From: Achromobacter pulmonis
Lineage (GTDB): Bacteria; Pseudomonadota; Gammaproteobacteria; Burkholderiales; Burkholderiaceae_B
Direction: 5' to 3'
NCBI RefSeq assembly: GCF_902859765.1
Contig: NZ_CADIJV010000010.1
Span: 62,001 to 126,000 of the forward strand
DNA length: 64,000 bases
The position numbers were made by a program, and so were the translations under genes. The notes beneath the pieces are model-generated. The model did no database searches. It had not been told where the DNA came from and saw nothing but the letters and a program-made list of their open reading frames with translations. Numbering within the stretch: the first letter of the stretch is position 1; every line of letters starts with the position of its first letter. This document shows, piece after piece, positions 27,413 through 37,378 of the stretch.

Positions 27413-28480
27413 GTGATACGCATCGCCATAGACTGTATGGGCGGAGACGTCGGTCTGCCCGTCACGATTCCGGCTGCGATCGAGTTCGCCCGGCAATTTC
27501 CGGACACCCGGCTATTGCTGGTCGGGCTTCCCGACGCCATCGAAGCGGCGCTCTCCGAGCACCGCGGCGTCGAGCGTGATCGCTTCGAGATCGTGGCGGC
27601 TTCCGAGGTCGTCACCATGGACGACCCGGTCGAGGTCGCCCTGCGCCGCAAGAAAGACTCCTCCATGCGCCTGGCCGCCCAGTCCGTCAAGGATGGGCGC
27701 GCCGACGCCTGCGTTTCCGCAGGCAACACCGGCGCCTGGATGGCCATTTCACGCTACGTGCTCAAGACGCTGGACGGTATCGACCGCCCCGCGATCGCCA
27801 CGTCCATTCCGAACCAGACGGGCCGCGCCACCACGGTGCTGGACCTGGGGGCGAACGTGGACTGCACGGCCGAACACCTTCTGCAATTCGCCATCATGGG
27901 CGCGGCGCTGTCGCAGGCGGTGGACCATCGCGAGAACCCCACGGTGGGGTTGCTCAACATCGGCGAAGAAGTCATCAAGGGCAACGAGGTCGTCAAGGAA
28001 GCCGCCGAGCTTCTGCGCGCCAGCCCCCTGAACTTCTACGGCAACGTCGAAGGCAATGACATTTTCAAGGGCACGGTCGATGTGGTCGTCTGCGACGGTT
28101 TCGTCGGCAATGTCGTGCTCAAATCCGTGGAAGGCCTGGCCAAGATGTTGTCCAGCGTCATCCGCGAAGAATTCAAACGCAATCTGATCACGTTGCTGGT
28201 CGGCGCGCTGGCCAAGCCCGTGCTCAATCGCCTGCGCAACCGCGTCGATAACCGCCGCTACAACGGTGCGGCGTTGCTCGGCTTGCGCGGCGTGGTCATC
28301 AAGAGCCATGGTTCGGCCGATGCCTACGCCTTCGGTTTCGCGCTGCAACGGGCGCGCGAAGCCGTCGTGAGTAAACTGCTGGAGCGCACCGCCCAGACGG
28401 TGGCGCAGATAAACCAGCGCGTGCAGTCGGCGTCGGGCGCTTCCGCGCTCGAGTCGGGCGTGGCTGGGGACACCGCTTGA
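27413..28480 (+). CDS. plsX: Phosphate acyltransferase PlsX
   Basis: Converts acyl-ACP to acyl-phosphate for the PlsY step of phospholipid synthesis. The 355-residue product has [11 protein letters not shown] (N-terminal), the [10 protein letters not shown] loop, [28 protein letters not shown] and a C-terminal [17 protein letters not shown]. The start is GTG 27413, since [12 protein letters not shown] begins the homology and no ATG is suitably placed. Its stop overlaps the fabH start (TGATG). Confidence 0.97.
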   Translation: MIRIAIDCMGGDVGLPVTIPAAIEFARQFPDTRLLLVGLPDAIEAALSEHRGVERDRFEIVAASEVVTMDDPVEVALRRKKDSSMRLAAQSVKDGRADACVSAGNTGAWMAISRYVLKTLDGIDRPAIATSIPNQTGRATTVLDLGANVDCTAEHLLQFAIMGAALSQAVDHRENPTVGLLNIGEEVIKGNEVVKEAAELLRASPLNFYGNVEGNDIFKGTVDVVVCDGFVGNVVLKSVEGLAKMLSSVIREEFKRNLITLLVGALAKPVLNRLRNRVDNRRYNGAALLGLRGVVIKSHGSADAYAFGFALQRAREAVVSKLLERTAQTVAQINQRVQSASGASALESGVAGDTA

Positions 28481-29466
28481 TGGATACCGCAATGAAATAT
28501 TCCGTGATCGCGGGCACCGGCAGCTTCCTGCCGGAACGCGTGGTTTCGAATGACGCCCTGGCGGCGGAGTTGGCGACGCGCGATATCGCCACGTCCGACG
28601 AATGGATCGTCGAGCGCACGGGCATTCGCCAGCGCCACCTGGCCGAACGCGGCGTGACCACCAGCCAACTGGCCACCGAGGCCGCGCGCCGCGCGCTGGC
28701 CGATGCCGGGGTCGATGCCTCCGAGATCGACCTGATCGTGCTGGCCACATCCACGCCCGATTTCGTCTTTCCCAGCACTGCCTGCCTGGTGCAGGCCAAC
28801 CTGGGCGCCAAGGGTTCCGCGGCGTTTGACGTGCAGGCCGTGTGCAGCGGGTTCGTCTACGCCCTGAGCACCGCCGACAGCTTCATCCGTGCCGGCCGTG
28901 CGCGCTGCGCGCTGGTGATCGGCGCGGAAGTGTTCTCGCGCATCCTCGACTGGAATGACCGCAGCACCTGCGTGCTGTTCGGCGACGGCGCTGGCGCGGT
29001 GGTGCTGAAGGCTTCCGACAAACCCGGCATCCTGGCCGCGCAACTGCATGCCGATGGCAGCCAGATGAAGATCCTGAGTGCCGCCGGCAACGTGGCCTAT
29101 GGCGATGTCACGGGCGACCCGTTCCTGCGCATGGATGGCCAGGCGGTGTTCAAGCAGGCTGTCACGGTGCTGGACCGCTCCGCTCGCGACACCTGCGCGG
29201 AAGCCGGGATCGAGATCGCCGACGTCGATTGGCTGATTCCGCACCAGGCCAACGTCCGCATCCTCAATTTCCTGGCGCGCAAGCTTGCCGTGCCGGTCGA
29301 GAAGGTCGTCATTACCGTCGACAGCCATGCCAATACCTCGGCCGCCAGCGTGCCGCTGGCGCTGGATGCCGCGCGTCGCGATGGCCGCGTCAAACCCGGC
29401 CAACTGGTGCTGATGCAGGGCGTGGGCGGCGGGTTCACCTGGGGCTCGGTGCTGGCCCGCATGTAA
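28480..29466 (+). CDS. fabH: 3-oxoacyl-ACP synthase III (KAS III)
   Basis: Starts fatty-acid synthesis by condensing acetyl-CoA with malonyl-ACP. The 328-residue thiolase-fold enzyme has the catalytic Cys122 in VQAVCSGF, His in [11 protein letters not shown] and Asn in [27 protein letters not shown] near residue 38 is also typical. The ATG at 28480 overlaps the plsX stop by one base. FabD follows after 91 bases. Confidence 0.97.
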   Translation: MDTAMKYSVIAGTGSFLPERVVSNDALAAELATRDIATSDEWIVERTGIRQRHLAERGVTTSQLATEAARRALADAGVDASEIDLIVLATSTPDFVFPSTACLVQANLGAKGSAAFDVQAVCSGFVYALSTADSFIRAGRARCALVIGAEVFSRILDWNDRSTCVLFGDGAGAVVLKASDKPGILAAQLHADGSQMKILSAAGNVAYGDVTGDPFLRMDGQAVFKQAVTVLDRSARDTCAEAGIEIADVDWLIPHQANVRILNFLARKLAVPVEKVVITVDSHANTSAASVPLALDAARRDGRVKPGQLVLMQGVGGGFTWGSVLARM

Positions 29467-29557
29467 GGGCCGGATCGGCCGGGGCGCGGCATGCCGCGCC
29501 CGCCTGGCTGGCAAGTCCGACATTACACAGACTCAGAATCTATCCACACGGTCAAAC

Positions 29558-30493
29558 ATGAAAATCGCTTTTGTCTTTCCTGGCCAGGGTTCCCAGGCGG
29601 TCGGCATGCTGGATGCCTGGACCGATGTCGCCGCCGTTACCGATACCGTGGCGCGCGCATCGCAGGCGCTGGGCCAGGACCTGGGCGCCCTGATTGCGCA
29701 GGGGCCCACTGAACAGCTCAACCTCACCACCAACACCCAGCCCGCCATGCTGACGGCTGGCGCCGCGTTCTTCGCGGCCTGGCGCGCGGCGGGTGGCCGT
29801 AATCCCGATGTCGTCGCCGGTCACAGCCTGGGCGAATACGCCGCGTTGACGGCCGCCGGTTCGCTGACGCTCGAAGACGCCGTGCGCCTGGTGCGCGTGC
29901 GCGCCGACGCCATGCAGGCCGCCGTGCCCGTCGGTACCGGCGCCATGGCCGCCATCCTTGGCCTGGACGATGATGCCGTGCGCGCCGCCTGCGCCGCGGC
30001 GGCCCAGGGCGAAGTGGTCGAGGCCGTCAATTTCAACGCGCCGGCCCAGGTGGTGATCGCCGGTCACAAGGGCGCCGTCGAGCGCGCCTGCGAACTGGCC
30101 AAGGCCGCGGGCGCCAAGCGCGCGCTGCTGCTGCCCGTGTCCGCGCCGTTCCATTCCAGCCTGCTCAAGCCCGCCGCCGATGTGCTGGCCGGCGCTTTGG
30201 CGGCGGTGACGGTGTCGGTTCCGCAGGTGCCGGTCATCAACAACGTCGATGTCGCCGCGCCGACCGAGCCCGGGGCAATCCGGGATGCGCTGGTGCGCCA
30301 GGCATGGCATCCTGTGCGTTGGGTCGAAACGCTGCGCGCCATGAAGGCGCAGGGCGTGACCCACGTCATCGAGTGCGGCCCCGGCAAGGTGCTGACCGGC
30401 CTGACCAAGCGCATCGACCCCGAACTCACCGGCCTGGCCATTACGGATCCGGCTTCCCTCGAAGCCGCGCTGGCCGCGGTCAACGGAAACTAA
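29558..30493 (+). CDS. fabD: Malonyl-CoA:ACP transacylase
   Basis: Loads malonate onto ACP for chain extension. The 311-residue protein has the N-terminal FVFPGQGSQAVGM, the nucleophile Ser90 in GHSLGEYAA, the substrate arginine in VRLVRVRADAMQ, and the catalytic His in APFHSSLLKPA (about 200). It sits in the conserved fabH-fabD-fabG-acpP-fabF order. Confidence 0.98.
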   Translation: MKIAFVFPGQGSQAVGMLDAWTDVAAVTDTVARASQALGQDLGALIAQGPTEQLNLTTNTQPAMLTAGAAFFAAWRAAGGRNPDVVAGHSLGEYAALTAAGSLTLEDAVRLVRVRADAMQAAVPVGTGAMAAILGLDDDAVRAACAAAAQGEVVEAVNFNAPAQVVIAGHKGAVERACELAKAAGAKRALLLPVSAPFHSSLLKPAADVLAGALAAVTVSVPQVPVINNVDVAAPTEPGAIRDALVRQAWHPVRWVETLRAMKAQGVTHVIECGPGKVLTGLTKRIDPELTGLAITDPASLEAALAAVNGN

Positions 30494-30497
30494 GACC

Positions 30498-31250
30498 ATG
30501 GAAAACACCTCGATCGAACTGCAGGGCAAGACCGCCCTGGTGACGGGCGCGACGCGTGGCATCGGCCGTGCGATCGCCCTGGAGCTGGCCGCGCGCGGCG
30601 CGGTGGTGGTCGGCACCGCCACGTCCGAATCGGGCGCGGCCGCCATCACCGAAGCGCTGGCGCCGTTCGGCGGCCGTGGCGTGGTGCTGGATGTGACCAA
30701 CGCCGAAGCCTGTGATGCCCTCATCGACGCGCTCGGCAAGGAAGGCGGCGGTCCGCACATCCTCGTCAATAATGCAGGCATCACCCGCGATACGCTGGCA
30801 ATGCGCATGAAAGACGACGACTGGTCCGCGGTCATCGACACCAACCTGGCGTCGGTCTTCCGCCTGTCGCGGGCGGTGCTGCGCAACATGATGAAGGCCC
30901 GTTGGGGACGCATCATCAATGTCACCTCCGTGGTGGGTTCGAGCGGCAATCCCGGCCAAGCCAACTACGCCGCCGCCAAGGCTGGCGTTGCCGGCATGTC
31001 GCGGGCGCTGGCGCGCGAGCTGGGCAGCCGCAACATCACCGTCAATTGCGTGGCCCCGGGTTTCATCGATACCGACATGACGCGCGCCCTGGGTGAGACC
31101 CAGACGGCCGCGCTGCTGCAGCAGATTCCGCTGGGCCGCCTGGGGGCGCCGGCCGACATCGCCCATGCGGTGGCCTTTTTGTCCGGGCCGCAGGCGGGTT
31201 ACATTACCGGCACCACCCTGCACGTCAACGGCGGGATGTACATGCAATAA
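30498..31250 (+). CDS. fabG: 3-oxoacyl-ACP reductase
   Basis: An NADPH-dependent short-chain reductase performing the first reduction of each elongation cycle. The 250-residue protein has the cofactor loop TGATRGIG (17-24), NNAG (91-94), and the catalytic Ser144, Tyr157 and Lys161 (NYAAAK). PGFIDTDMT and the C-terminal YITGTTLHVNGGMYM are FabG signatures. It starts 4 bases after fabD. Confidence 0.98.
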   Translation: MENTSIELQGKTALVTGATRGIGRAIALELAARGAVVVGTATSESGAAAITEALAPFGGRGVVLDVTNAEACDALIDALGKEGGGPHILVNNAGITRDTLAMRMKDDDWSAVIDTNLASVFRLSRAVLRNMMKARWGRIINVTSVVGSSGNPGQANYAAAKAGVAGMSRALARELGSRNITVNCVAPGFIDTDMTRALGETQTAALLQQIPLGRLGAPADIAHAVAFLSGPQAGYITGTTLHVNGGMYMQ

Positions 31251-31405
31251 GTCACGAAGCGCGCGGGCGGCCGAGGCCGCCGCGCCGTCACCGGGGCTCC
31301 GGGGCGGCGACGCGCGGTTCATCCGGAAACGCCGCATATCGGCACACCTGCGCCCCGATGGCGACAGATCAAAGAGTGCGGCGTTATTTTTGTCACGGCC
31401 TGGCG

Positions 31406-31433
31406 TTTGCAGTACTCTGCGCTTGGCTATAAT
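31406..31433 (+). promoter_or_regulatory. Promoter directly upstream of acpP
   Basis: TTTGCA (31406-31411), 16-base spacer, perfect TATAAT (31428-31433) preceded by TGGC. It lies 31 bases before the acpP ATG and would give a short leader, consistent with acpP needing far more transcript than its operon neighbours. Confidence 0.65.
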
Positions 31434-31463
31434 TCGCGGGATTTTTCCCAATTGGAGATCTGC

Positions 31464-31703
31464 ATGGAAAGCATCGAACAGCGCGTCAAGAAGATCGTCG
31501 CTGAACAACTTGGCGTGAACGAAGCCGAGATCAAGAACGAATCCTCCTTCCTTGACGACCTCGGTGCCGATTCGCTCGACATGGTCGAACTGGTCATGGC
31601 GCTCGAAGACGAATTCGAGACCGAGATCCCCGACGAAGAGGCCGAAAAGATCACGACCGTGCAACAAGCGATTGATTACATCAATTCGAACGGTAAGCAG
31701 TAA
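31464..31703 (+). CDS. acpP: Acyl carrier protein
   Basis: Carries growing acyl chains on a phosphopantetheine arm. The 79-residue acidic protein has the attachment serine (Ser37) in [16 protein letters not shown]. The start is ATG 31464 ([17 protein letters not shown]) with TTGGAG upstream; the longer frame runs through the promoter and is rejected. It is transcribed from its own promoter as well as the fab operon. Confidence 0.98.
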   Translation: MESIEQRVKKIVAEQLGVNEAEIKNESSFLDDLGADSLDMVELVMALEDEFETEIPDEEAEKITTVQQAIDYINSNGKQ

Positions 31704-31892
31704 GCTCAGCCTATATCCTTCCGGTTGCTCCGAACACGATTTCGGCGCCAACCGGGAACCGGGGCGGTTTCAGGAATTTGCCGTGTGGTCCGCGCGCGGG
31801 AAGGGCATCGACGCCCGACCCGCAGTAGCGCGTGCCGCACGCGCAGCGCATCCCGAAAACCGCCTTTCTTTTGTCTGTTTGAGGAGTCATCC

Positions 31893-33122
31893 GTGAAGCG
31901 ACGAGTCGTCATCACTGGCCTTGGTATCGTGTCGCCTGTCGGCAACGACCTGACCACCGCTTGGGACAATATCGTCAACGGACGTTCTGGCATCAGCCGC
32001 ATCACCCGTTTCGATCCCTCGGCCATCACCACGCACATCGCCGGCGAAGTCAAGGACTTCGATATCAGCACCTATATCTCGGCCAAGGAAGCCCGCCAGA
32101 TGGATACCTTCATCCATTACGGCCTGGCTGCCGGGATGCAGGCCTGGCGCGACAGCGGGCTGGAAGTCACCGAAGCCAACGCCGAGCGCATCGGCGTGAT
32201 TGTCGGCTCGGGTATCGGCGGCCTGCCGCGCATCGAGGAAACCCAGGTCGAATACATGGCCAAGGGGCCGCGCCGCATCTCGCCGTTCTTTGTGCCGGGT
32301 TCGCTGATCAACCTGATCTCCGGGCACCTGTCCATCGCCTATGGCATGAAGGGCCCCAGCTACGCCGTCGTGTCGGCCTGCACCACGGGCCTGCATTGCA
32401 TCGGTGGCGCGGCCCGCCTGATCGAGTACGGCGATGCCGATGTCATGGTGGCTGGTGGCGCCGAGTCGACCGTGTCGCCGCTGGGCATCGGCGGCTTCGC
32501 CGCGATGCGCGCGCTGTCGACCCGCAACGATGATCCTCAAACGGCCTCGCGTCCCTGGGACCGCGACCGCGACGGCTTCGTGCTGGGCGAGGGCGCCGGC
32601 GTGCTGGTGCTGGAAGAATACGAACACGCCAAGAAGCGCGGCGCGCGTATCTACGGCGAATTCGCAGGCTACGGCATGAGTTCTGATGCGCACCACATCA
32701 CCGCGCCTGACAAGGACGGTCCGCGTCGCGGCGTCCTCAACGCGCTGCGCAACGGCGGCCTGAACCTGGAAGACGTCCAGTACGTCAACGCGCACGGCAC
32801 CTCGACGCCCCTGGGCGACAAGAACGAGACCGAGGCGTTGAAGCTGGCTTTCGGCGATCACGCCAAGAAACTGGTGGTGAACTCGACCAAGTCCATGACC
32901 GGCCACCTGCTGGGCGCGGCCGGCGGCATCGAGGCCGTGTTCACGACCCTGGCGGTCTACAACCAGGTCTCGCCTCCGACCATCAATATCTTCAACCAGG
33001 ATCCGGAATGCGACCTGGACTACTGCGCCAACGAGGCGCGGCAGATGAAGATCGACGTCGGCCTGTCCAACTCGTTCGGCTTCGGCGGCACCAACGGCTC
33101 GATGGCCGTTCGCCGGCTCTGA
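31893..33122 (+). CDS. fabF: 3-oxoacyl-ACP synthase II (KAS II)
   Basis: Elongates acyl-ACP by two carbons. The 409-residue protein has the nucleophile Cys163 in VVSACTTGLHC and the two catalytic histidines in VNAHGTSTPLGD and SMTGHLLGAAGG. The start is GTG 31893 (VKRRVVITGLGIVSPVG) with GAGGAG 6 bases upstream; the longer frame crosses the acpP-fabF spacer. The 189-base spacer carries separated repeats GGCGGTTT and AAACCGCC, the second followed by a T-rich stretch, which may attenuate transcription between acpP and fabF. Confidence 0.97.
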   Translation: MKRRVVITGLGIVSPVGNDLTTAWDNIVNGRSGISRITRFDPSAITTHIAGEVKDFDISTYISAKEARQMDTFIHYGLAAGMQAWRDSGLEVTEANAERIGVIVGSGIGGLPRIEETQVEYMAKGPRRISPFFVPGSLINLISGHLSIAYGMKGPSYAVVSACTTGLHCIGGAARLIEYGDADVMVAGGAESTVSPLGIGGFAAMRALSTRNDDPQTASRPWDRDRDGFVLGEGAGVLVLEEYEHAKKRGARIYGEFAGYGMSSDAHHITAPDKDGPRRGVLNALRNGGLNLEDVQYVNAHGTSTPLGDKNETEALKLAFGDHAKKLVVNSTKSMTGHLLGAAGGIEAVFTTLAVYNQVSPPTINIFNQDPECDLDYCANEARQMKIDVGLSNSFGFGGTNGSMAVRRL

Positions 33123-33123
33123 T

Positions 33124-33618
33124 TTGGAAGGCCCGGGCAAGGGGCGCTGGACGTTTCGCGTGCCTGTCCTGCGGCCGTCCGGCGCCGCGGCGCTGCCGGC
33201 CCTGGGGCTGGTGGGCGCCGTAGCCAGCGTCGTGGCCAGCGCCGCCCAATTCGACACGGCCTGGGCCGTGGCGGCCATGCTGGTCACGCTGCCGTTGGCG
33301 GCGGGGCTGTTACACTTGACCCGCCACAGCCTGTCCCCGGTATCGGCTCTGCGCACGGCGGCCGGCTCCGGCTCCTGGCAGGTGCGCCTGCCGGGTGGCT
33401 GGCGGGACGCGGCGCTGGTCGATCAGCGACGCGGTCCGGCGTGGCTCACGCTCACCTTGCAGCTCTTGCCTTCCCGGAGTATGGCCTTCAACGACCACCA
33501 CGTAACTTTCACCGTCTGGCAGCGGACGCTGCGACCCGACTGCTGGCGGCGCCTATGCCTGCTGGCCGGCGCGGCGCGGCGTGTCTCCCCGGCGGTCCGT
33601 CTGCGGGAGGCCGCATGA
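33124..33618 (+). CDS. Small membrane protein, possibly YgfX-like
   Basis: A 164-residue protein with two closely spaced hydrophobic helices (about 22-40 and 45-62) followed by a soluble beta-rich half that ends VWQRTLRPDCWRRLCLLAG. This layout, with an Arg/Trp-containing end, resembles the YgfX family of small inner-membrane proteins. The similarity is read by eye and is weak. The only start in frame near the fabF stop is TTG 33124, 1 base after it. Its end overlaps the rpoE start by ATGA, so it is translated between fabF and the envelope-stress regulator. Confidence 0.55.
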   Translation: MEGPGKGRWTFRVPVLRPSGAAALPALGLVGAVASVVASAAQFDTAWAVAAMLVTLPLAAGLLHLTRHSLSPVSALRTAAGSGSWQVRLPGGWRDAALVDQRRGPAWLTLTLQLLPSRSMAFNDHHVTFTVWQRTLRPDCWRRLCLLAGAARRVSPAVRLREAA

Positions 33619-34214
33619 GCGAGCGCGAAGTCGATGCCGAGCTCGTGGCGCGCGTCCAGCGCGGCGACAAGAAGGCGTTCGATCTGTTGGTGCTCAAGTA
33701 CCAGCGCAAGATCCTGCGCCTGCTGGCCCGCATGATCCGTGATCCGGCCGAAATCGAGGACGTAGCCCAGGAAGCGTTCATCAAGGCCTACCGGGCCCTG
33801 CCCCAGTTCCGGGGAGAGAGCGCGTTCTACACCTGGTTGTATCGTATCGCCATCAATACGGCCCGCAATTGGCTCGCCTCCCAGGGGCGGCGGCCAAGCG
33901 CGCCCAATGCGATAGAAACGGAAGACGGTGAAACTTTTAACGAAACCGACAACCTAACCGATATAAGCACGCCGGAGTCCATGGTCGCCAGTCGCGAGAT
34001 CGCCGAAACGGTGAACGCGGCCATCGAGGAATTGCCCGAGGAATTGCGCACCGCAATCGTCCTGCGTGAAATCGAAGGTATGAGTTACGAAGACATCGCC
34101 CAGAGCATGGACTGCCCGATTGGTACGGTGCGCTCGCGCATTTTCCGTGCGCGAGAAGCCATCGCCAACAAATTGCGTCCGTTGCTAGGCACCGATGCCG
34201 AGCGTCGCTGGTAA
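33615..34214 (+). CDS. rpoE: Extracytoplasmic-stress sigma factor RpoE
   Basis: A group-4 sigma factor directing the envelope-stress regulon. The 199-residue protein has region 2 (about 22-92) with DLLVLKYQRKILRLLARMIRDPAEIEDVAQEAFIKAY and FYTWLYRIAINTARNWL, and region 4 (about 130-190) with LPEELRTAIVLREIEGMSYEDIAQSMDCPIGTVRSRIFRARE. The start is ATG 33615, overlapping the preceding gene by ATGA. rseA and rseB follow, giving the standard sigma/anti-sigma cassette. Confidence 0.97.
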   Translation: MSEREVDAELVARVQRGDKKAFDLLVLKYQRKILRLLARMIRDPAEIEDVAQEAFIKAYRALPQFRGESAFYTWLYRIAINTARNWLASQGRRPSAPNAIETEDGETFNETDNLTDISTPESMVASREIAETVNAAIEELPEELRTAIVLREIEGMSYEDIAQSMDCPIGTVRSRIFRAREAIANKLRPLLGTDAERRW

Positions 34215-34226
34215 GGAGTGGCAGTC

Positions 34227-34736
34227 ATGCAGACTACAGCAGCCAAGTCCGTCGTTTCTTCGGAAGCCTCCTGGGAGGAATCCGTTTCCGCCTGGATGGA
34301 TGGAGAAGAAACCGACGATATTCTTCCCGGCCTGTTGACCCGCGAAGGGCGGCAGACCTGGGATACCTATCATCTGATTGGTGATGCCCTGCGCAACAGC
34401 GATCTGGCGCTGACGCCCAGCGCGGCGTTCCAGGCGCGCCTGTCGCGCGCGCTCGATGCCGAACTGCCGATCGTGGCGGCCCCGCGCCGCCGTTCGCCGC
34501 TGCGTATGGGGCTGTCCGGCCTGGCGGTGGCGGCGGCCGTCGCCACGGTGGCGTGGGTGGCCCAGCCGTACCTGACCGGCGGGTCCACGGGGACCGAGAC
34601 GCGAGTGCTGGCCGACGCCAGCCTCGGCGGTGGCGCCGATACGTCGGGCCTGAGCGATTACCTGGAGGCGCATCGCCAGATGGCCGGCCCCAGCGCGGTG
34701 CGTCAGGTGTCCTTCGATGTCGGGGCGGGTCGCTGA
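34227..34736 (+). CDS. rseA: Anti-sigma-E factor RseA
   Basis: An inner-membrane protein that holds RpoE inactive until it is cleaved under envelope stress. The 169-residue sequence has an N-terminal cytoplasmic RseA domain (ESVSAWMDGEE..., WDTYHLIGDALRNSDL, about 16-70), one transmembrane helix (about 93-112, MGLSGLAVAAAVATVAWVA) and a short periplasmic tail. The start is ATG 34227, with AAGGAG 8 bases upstream; a GTG 9 bases earlier is possible. Its stop overlaps the rseB start. Confidence 0.92.
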   Translation: MQTTAAKSVVSSEASWEESVSAWMDGEETDDILPGLLTREGRQTWDTYHLIGDALRNSDLALTPSAAFQARLSRALDAELPIVAAPRRRSPLRMGLSGLAVAAAVATVAWVAQPYLTGGSTGTETRVLADASLGGGADTSGLSDYLEAHRQMAGPSAVRQVSFDVGAGR

Positions 34737-35812
34737 TGGCCCTGGTGCTTCCGACCCGTTGGCCGGCGCTGGGACGGGCTGCTTCGTGGCAGGCCCACCG
34801 TGCCGGCTGGTTCGCCGCCACCCTCCTGACCGCACTGCTGGCCGCGCACGATCCGGCCCGTGCCGCCGATACCGCGCCCGCCGCGCAGGGCGATGACGTG
34901 GTCCAGCTGCTCTCGCGCATCCAGCAGGCCGCGCGCAAGCAGGATTACGCCGGCGTCTTCATGTATCAGCAAGGCGAGATGATCCAGTCGTCGCGGCTGG
35001 TCCATGTCCTGGACGGCACCGGCGAGCGTGAGCGGCTCGAAATCCTCGACGGGCAGCCGCGGGAATACCTGCGCCACAACGAAAACGTGCAATGCCTGAT
35101 CCCCGACCGCAAGACCGTGCTGCTCGAACGCCGCCGCGGCGATCGTTTCCCCGGCCTGCTGCTGGGTGATCCGGCCCGGCTCACCGATCACTACAAGATC
35201 CGCGCCGAATCAGCCCTGCACCGCGTTGCCGGGCGCCAGTGCCGGTTGATCACTATCGAACCGCTCGACAAGTTGCGCTATGGCTATCGCCTCTGTGCTG
35301 ACGTCGAGACCAATCTGCTGCTCAAGGCCCAGACCCTCAATGCCGCCCGCGGCGTGGTCGAGCAGGTGTCGTTCACCTCGCTGCGCCTGGGGGCCGAGGT
35401 CGATCCGCAATCGCTGGCCTCGCGTTGGAACACGCGCGACTGGAAGGTGCTCGAACCCGCCTTGAAGCCGGTCGACCTGGGCGCGCTCGGCTGGCGCATC
35501 CCGGCGCCCAAGGGTTTCGCGGTGGTGATGCAGGTGGCGCGCTCGATGGGGCACGGCGCCACGGTCAACCAGATGGTGCTGTCCGACGGCCTGGCGGCGA
35601 TCTCGGTCTTCATCGAACCCTATGACAGCCAGCACGGGCATCACCCGCCCCCTGGCGCGGCGCAGCGCGGATCGATTACTGTCTATGGCACCCGTATCGC
35701 CGACTTCTGGCTGACGGCCGTGGGCGAAGTGCCCGTGGCGACCCTGGAACAACTGGCGCAAGCGACTGAATACGTACCTGTGGCGAATGCTCCGGCGGCC
35801 GGTTCCAATTGA
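34736..35812 (+). CDS. rseB: Sigma-E regulatory protein RseB
   Basis: A periplasmic protein that shields RseA from cleavage and senses lipopolysaccharide or mislocalised lipoproteins. The 358-residue precursor has a hydrophobic signal segment (about 25-43, ending ARAAD) and the MucB/RseB lipid-binding N-domain beginning DDVVQLLSRIQQAARKQDYAGVFMYQQG. A C-terminal domain follows from about 240, with GFAVVMQV and SDGLAAISVFIEPYD. The ATG at 34736 overlaps the rseA stop by one base. Confidence 0.94.
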   Translation: MALVLPTRWPALGRAASWQAHRAGWFAATLLTALLAAHDPARAADTAPAAQGDDVVQLLSRIQQAARKQDYAGVFMYQQGEMIQSSRLVHVLDGTGERERLEILDGQPREYLRHNENVQCLIPDRKTVLLERRRGDRFPGLLLGDPARLTDHYKIRAESALHRVAGRQCRLITIEPLDKLRYGYRLCADVETNLLLKAQTLNAARGVVEQVSFTSLRLGAEVDPQSLASRWNTRDWKVLEPALKPVDLGALGWRIPAPKGFAVVMQVARSMGHGATVNQMVLSDGLAAISVFIEPYDSQHGHHPPPGAAQRGSITVYGTRIADFWLTAVGEVPVATLEQLAQATEYVPVANAPAAGSN

Positions 35813-35852
35813 TGGGCGGCCTCGGCGGCAAGAAGAGATTTCGGAGCAATCT

Positions 35853-37343
35853 ATGAAAACAATGATGGTGTCGACCCCCGGCCTGCGCCGCCTGCTGGCG
35901 GCCGCGATGGCGGGGCTGCTGATGTCGGCCGCCCTCGCGCCCGTGGCGCAGGCGCAGGCCCCGACGGCGTCCACCCCGACGCCGACGGTGGCGTTGCCTG
36001 ACTTCACCAGCATCATCGAGAAGGCCGATCCCGCGGTGGTCAACATCCGCACCACGGCAACGGTGCCGATTCGCGGCGTGGGGCCCGGCGGCAATGATCC
36101 GGCGGAACTGTTCCGCTGGTTCTTCGGCCCGGATTTCCAGCCGCCGGGCCAGGCGCCTGGCCCGCGCCAGCGTCCGCAGCCGCAGCAGCCCGAGGAACGC
36201 ACCGTGCCGCGCGGCGTGGGGTCGGGCTTCTTCATCTCCGATGACGGCTACATCATGACCAACAACCACGTGGTCAGCGATGCCACCGACATCTACGTGA
36301 CGCTCACCGACGGCCGCGAGTTCAAGGCCAAGGTCATCGGCACCGACGAGCGCACTGACGTGGCGCTGATCAAGATCGATGCCAAGGGCATGACGCCGCT
36401 GGTGATCGGGGATCCCAAGAAACTCAAGAAGGGCCAGTGGGTGCTGGCGATTGGCTCGCCGTTCGGCCTGGATTCCACGGTCACATCGGGCATCGTCAGC
36501 GCCATCGGCCGGGATACCGGCGAATACCTGCCGTTCATCCAGACCGACGTGGCGGTCAACCCCGGCAATTCGGGCGGGCCGCTGATCAATCTGGCTGGCG
36601 AGGTGGTGGGCATCAATTCCCAGATCATTTCGCGCAGCGGCGGGTTCATGGGTATCTCGCTGGCCATTCCGATCGACGAGGCGATGCGGGTGGTGGATCA
36701 GTTGCGCACCACCGGCAAGGTCACGCGCGGCCGCGTCGGCGTGCAGATTAGCGAGGTCGGCAAGGATGTGGCCGAGGCCATCGGCCTGCCCAAGGCCGAA
36801 GGCGCGCTGGTCAGCAGCGTCGAGGTGGACGGTCCGGCGGAACAGGCTGGCGTGCAACCGGGCGACGTGATCCTGACGTTCAACAAGGAAGCCATCAAGC
36901 GCTGGTCCGACCTGCCGCGCATTGTGGGTGAAACCAAGCCGGGCACACGCGCCGAAATGGAAGTGTGGCGCAAGGGCAAGAAGATGACCCTGTCGGTCAA
37001 GGTCGGCGAGATCCCCGTCGACAAGGCGGCTCCGGGCAAGAAGGGGGCGCCGGCCGCACCGGAAGTGACCAACGCGCTGGGCCTGGGCGTGGTCGACGTG
37101 CCCGCTGACATGCAGAAGAAGCTGCGCATCAAGGGCGGCGTGCAGGTCAAGGTCGCCGAGGGCGTGGCGGCCAAGGCCGGCCTGCAGGAAGGCGACATTG
37201 TGTTGGCTCTGAACGACACCGACGTCACCGGCGCCAAGCAGTTCGCCGAGCTGGTCGGCAAGCTGGACAGGGACCGCGCGGTTGGCCTGCTGGTGCGCCG
37301 CGGCGAGCAGACCCAGTGGGTGGCGGTGCCCGCAAGCAAATAA
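35853..37343 (+). CDS. degP: Periplasmic serine endoprotease DegP/MucD
   Basis: Degrades misfolded periplasmic proteins; in several species it is part of the sigma-E cassette. The 496-residue precursor has a signal peptide (cleavage near AQAQA, about 35), a catalytic triad of His139 (TNNHVV), Asp169 (RTDVALIK) and Ser240 (NPGNSGGPL), and two PDZ domains (about 280-370 and 400-490). A Pro/Gln-rich loop (PPGQAPGPRQRPQPQQPEE) is inserted before the protease core, as in MucD-type proteins. It starts at ATG 35853, 40 bases past rseB, and ends at a strong terminator. Confidence 0.96.
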   Translation: MKTMMVSTPGLRRLLAAAMAGLLMSAALAPVAQAQAPTASTPTPTVALPDFTSIIEKADPAVVNIRTTATVPIRGVGPGGNDPAELFRWFFGPDFQPPGQAPGPRQRPQPQQPEERTVPRGVGSGFFISDDGYIMTNNHVVSDATDIYVTLTDGREFKAKVIGTDERTDVALIKIDAKGMTPLVIGDPKKLKKGQWVLAIGSPFGLDSTVTSGIVSAIGRDTGEYLPFIQTDVAVNPGNSGGPLINLAGEVVGINSQIISRSGGFMGISLAIPIDEAMRVVDQLRTTGKVTRGRVGVQISEVGKDVAEAIGLPKAEGALVSSVEVDGPAEQAGVQPGDVILTFNKEAIKRWSDLPRIVGETKPGTRAEMEVWRKGKKMTLSVKVGEIPVDKAAPGKKGAPAAPEVTNALGLGVVDVPADMQKKLRIKGGVQVKVAEGVAAKAGLQEGDIVLALNDTDVTGAKQFAELVGKLDRDRAVGLLVRRGEQTQWVAVPASK

Positions 37344-37378
37344 GGTCCAAGACCGGCTAAAATGGCTGGTTGCCGCAA

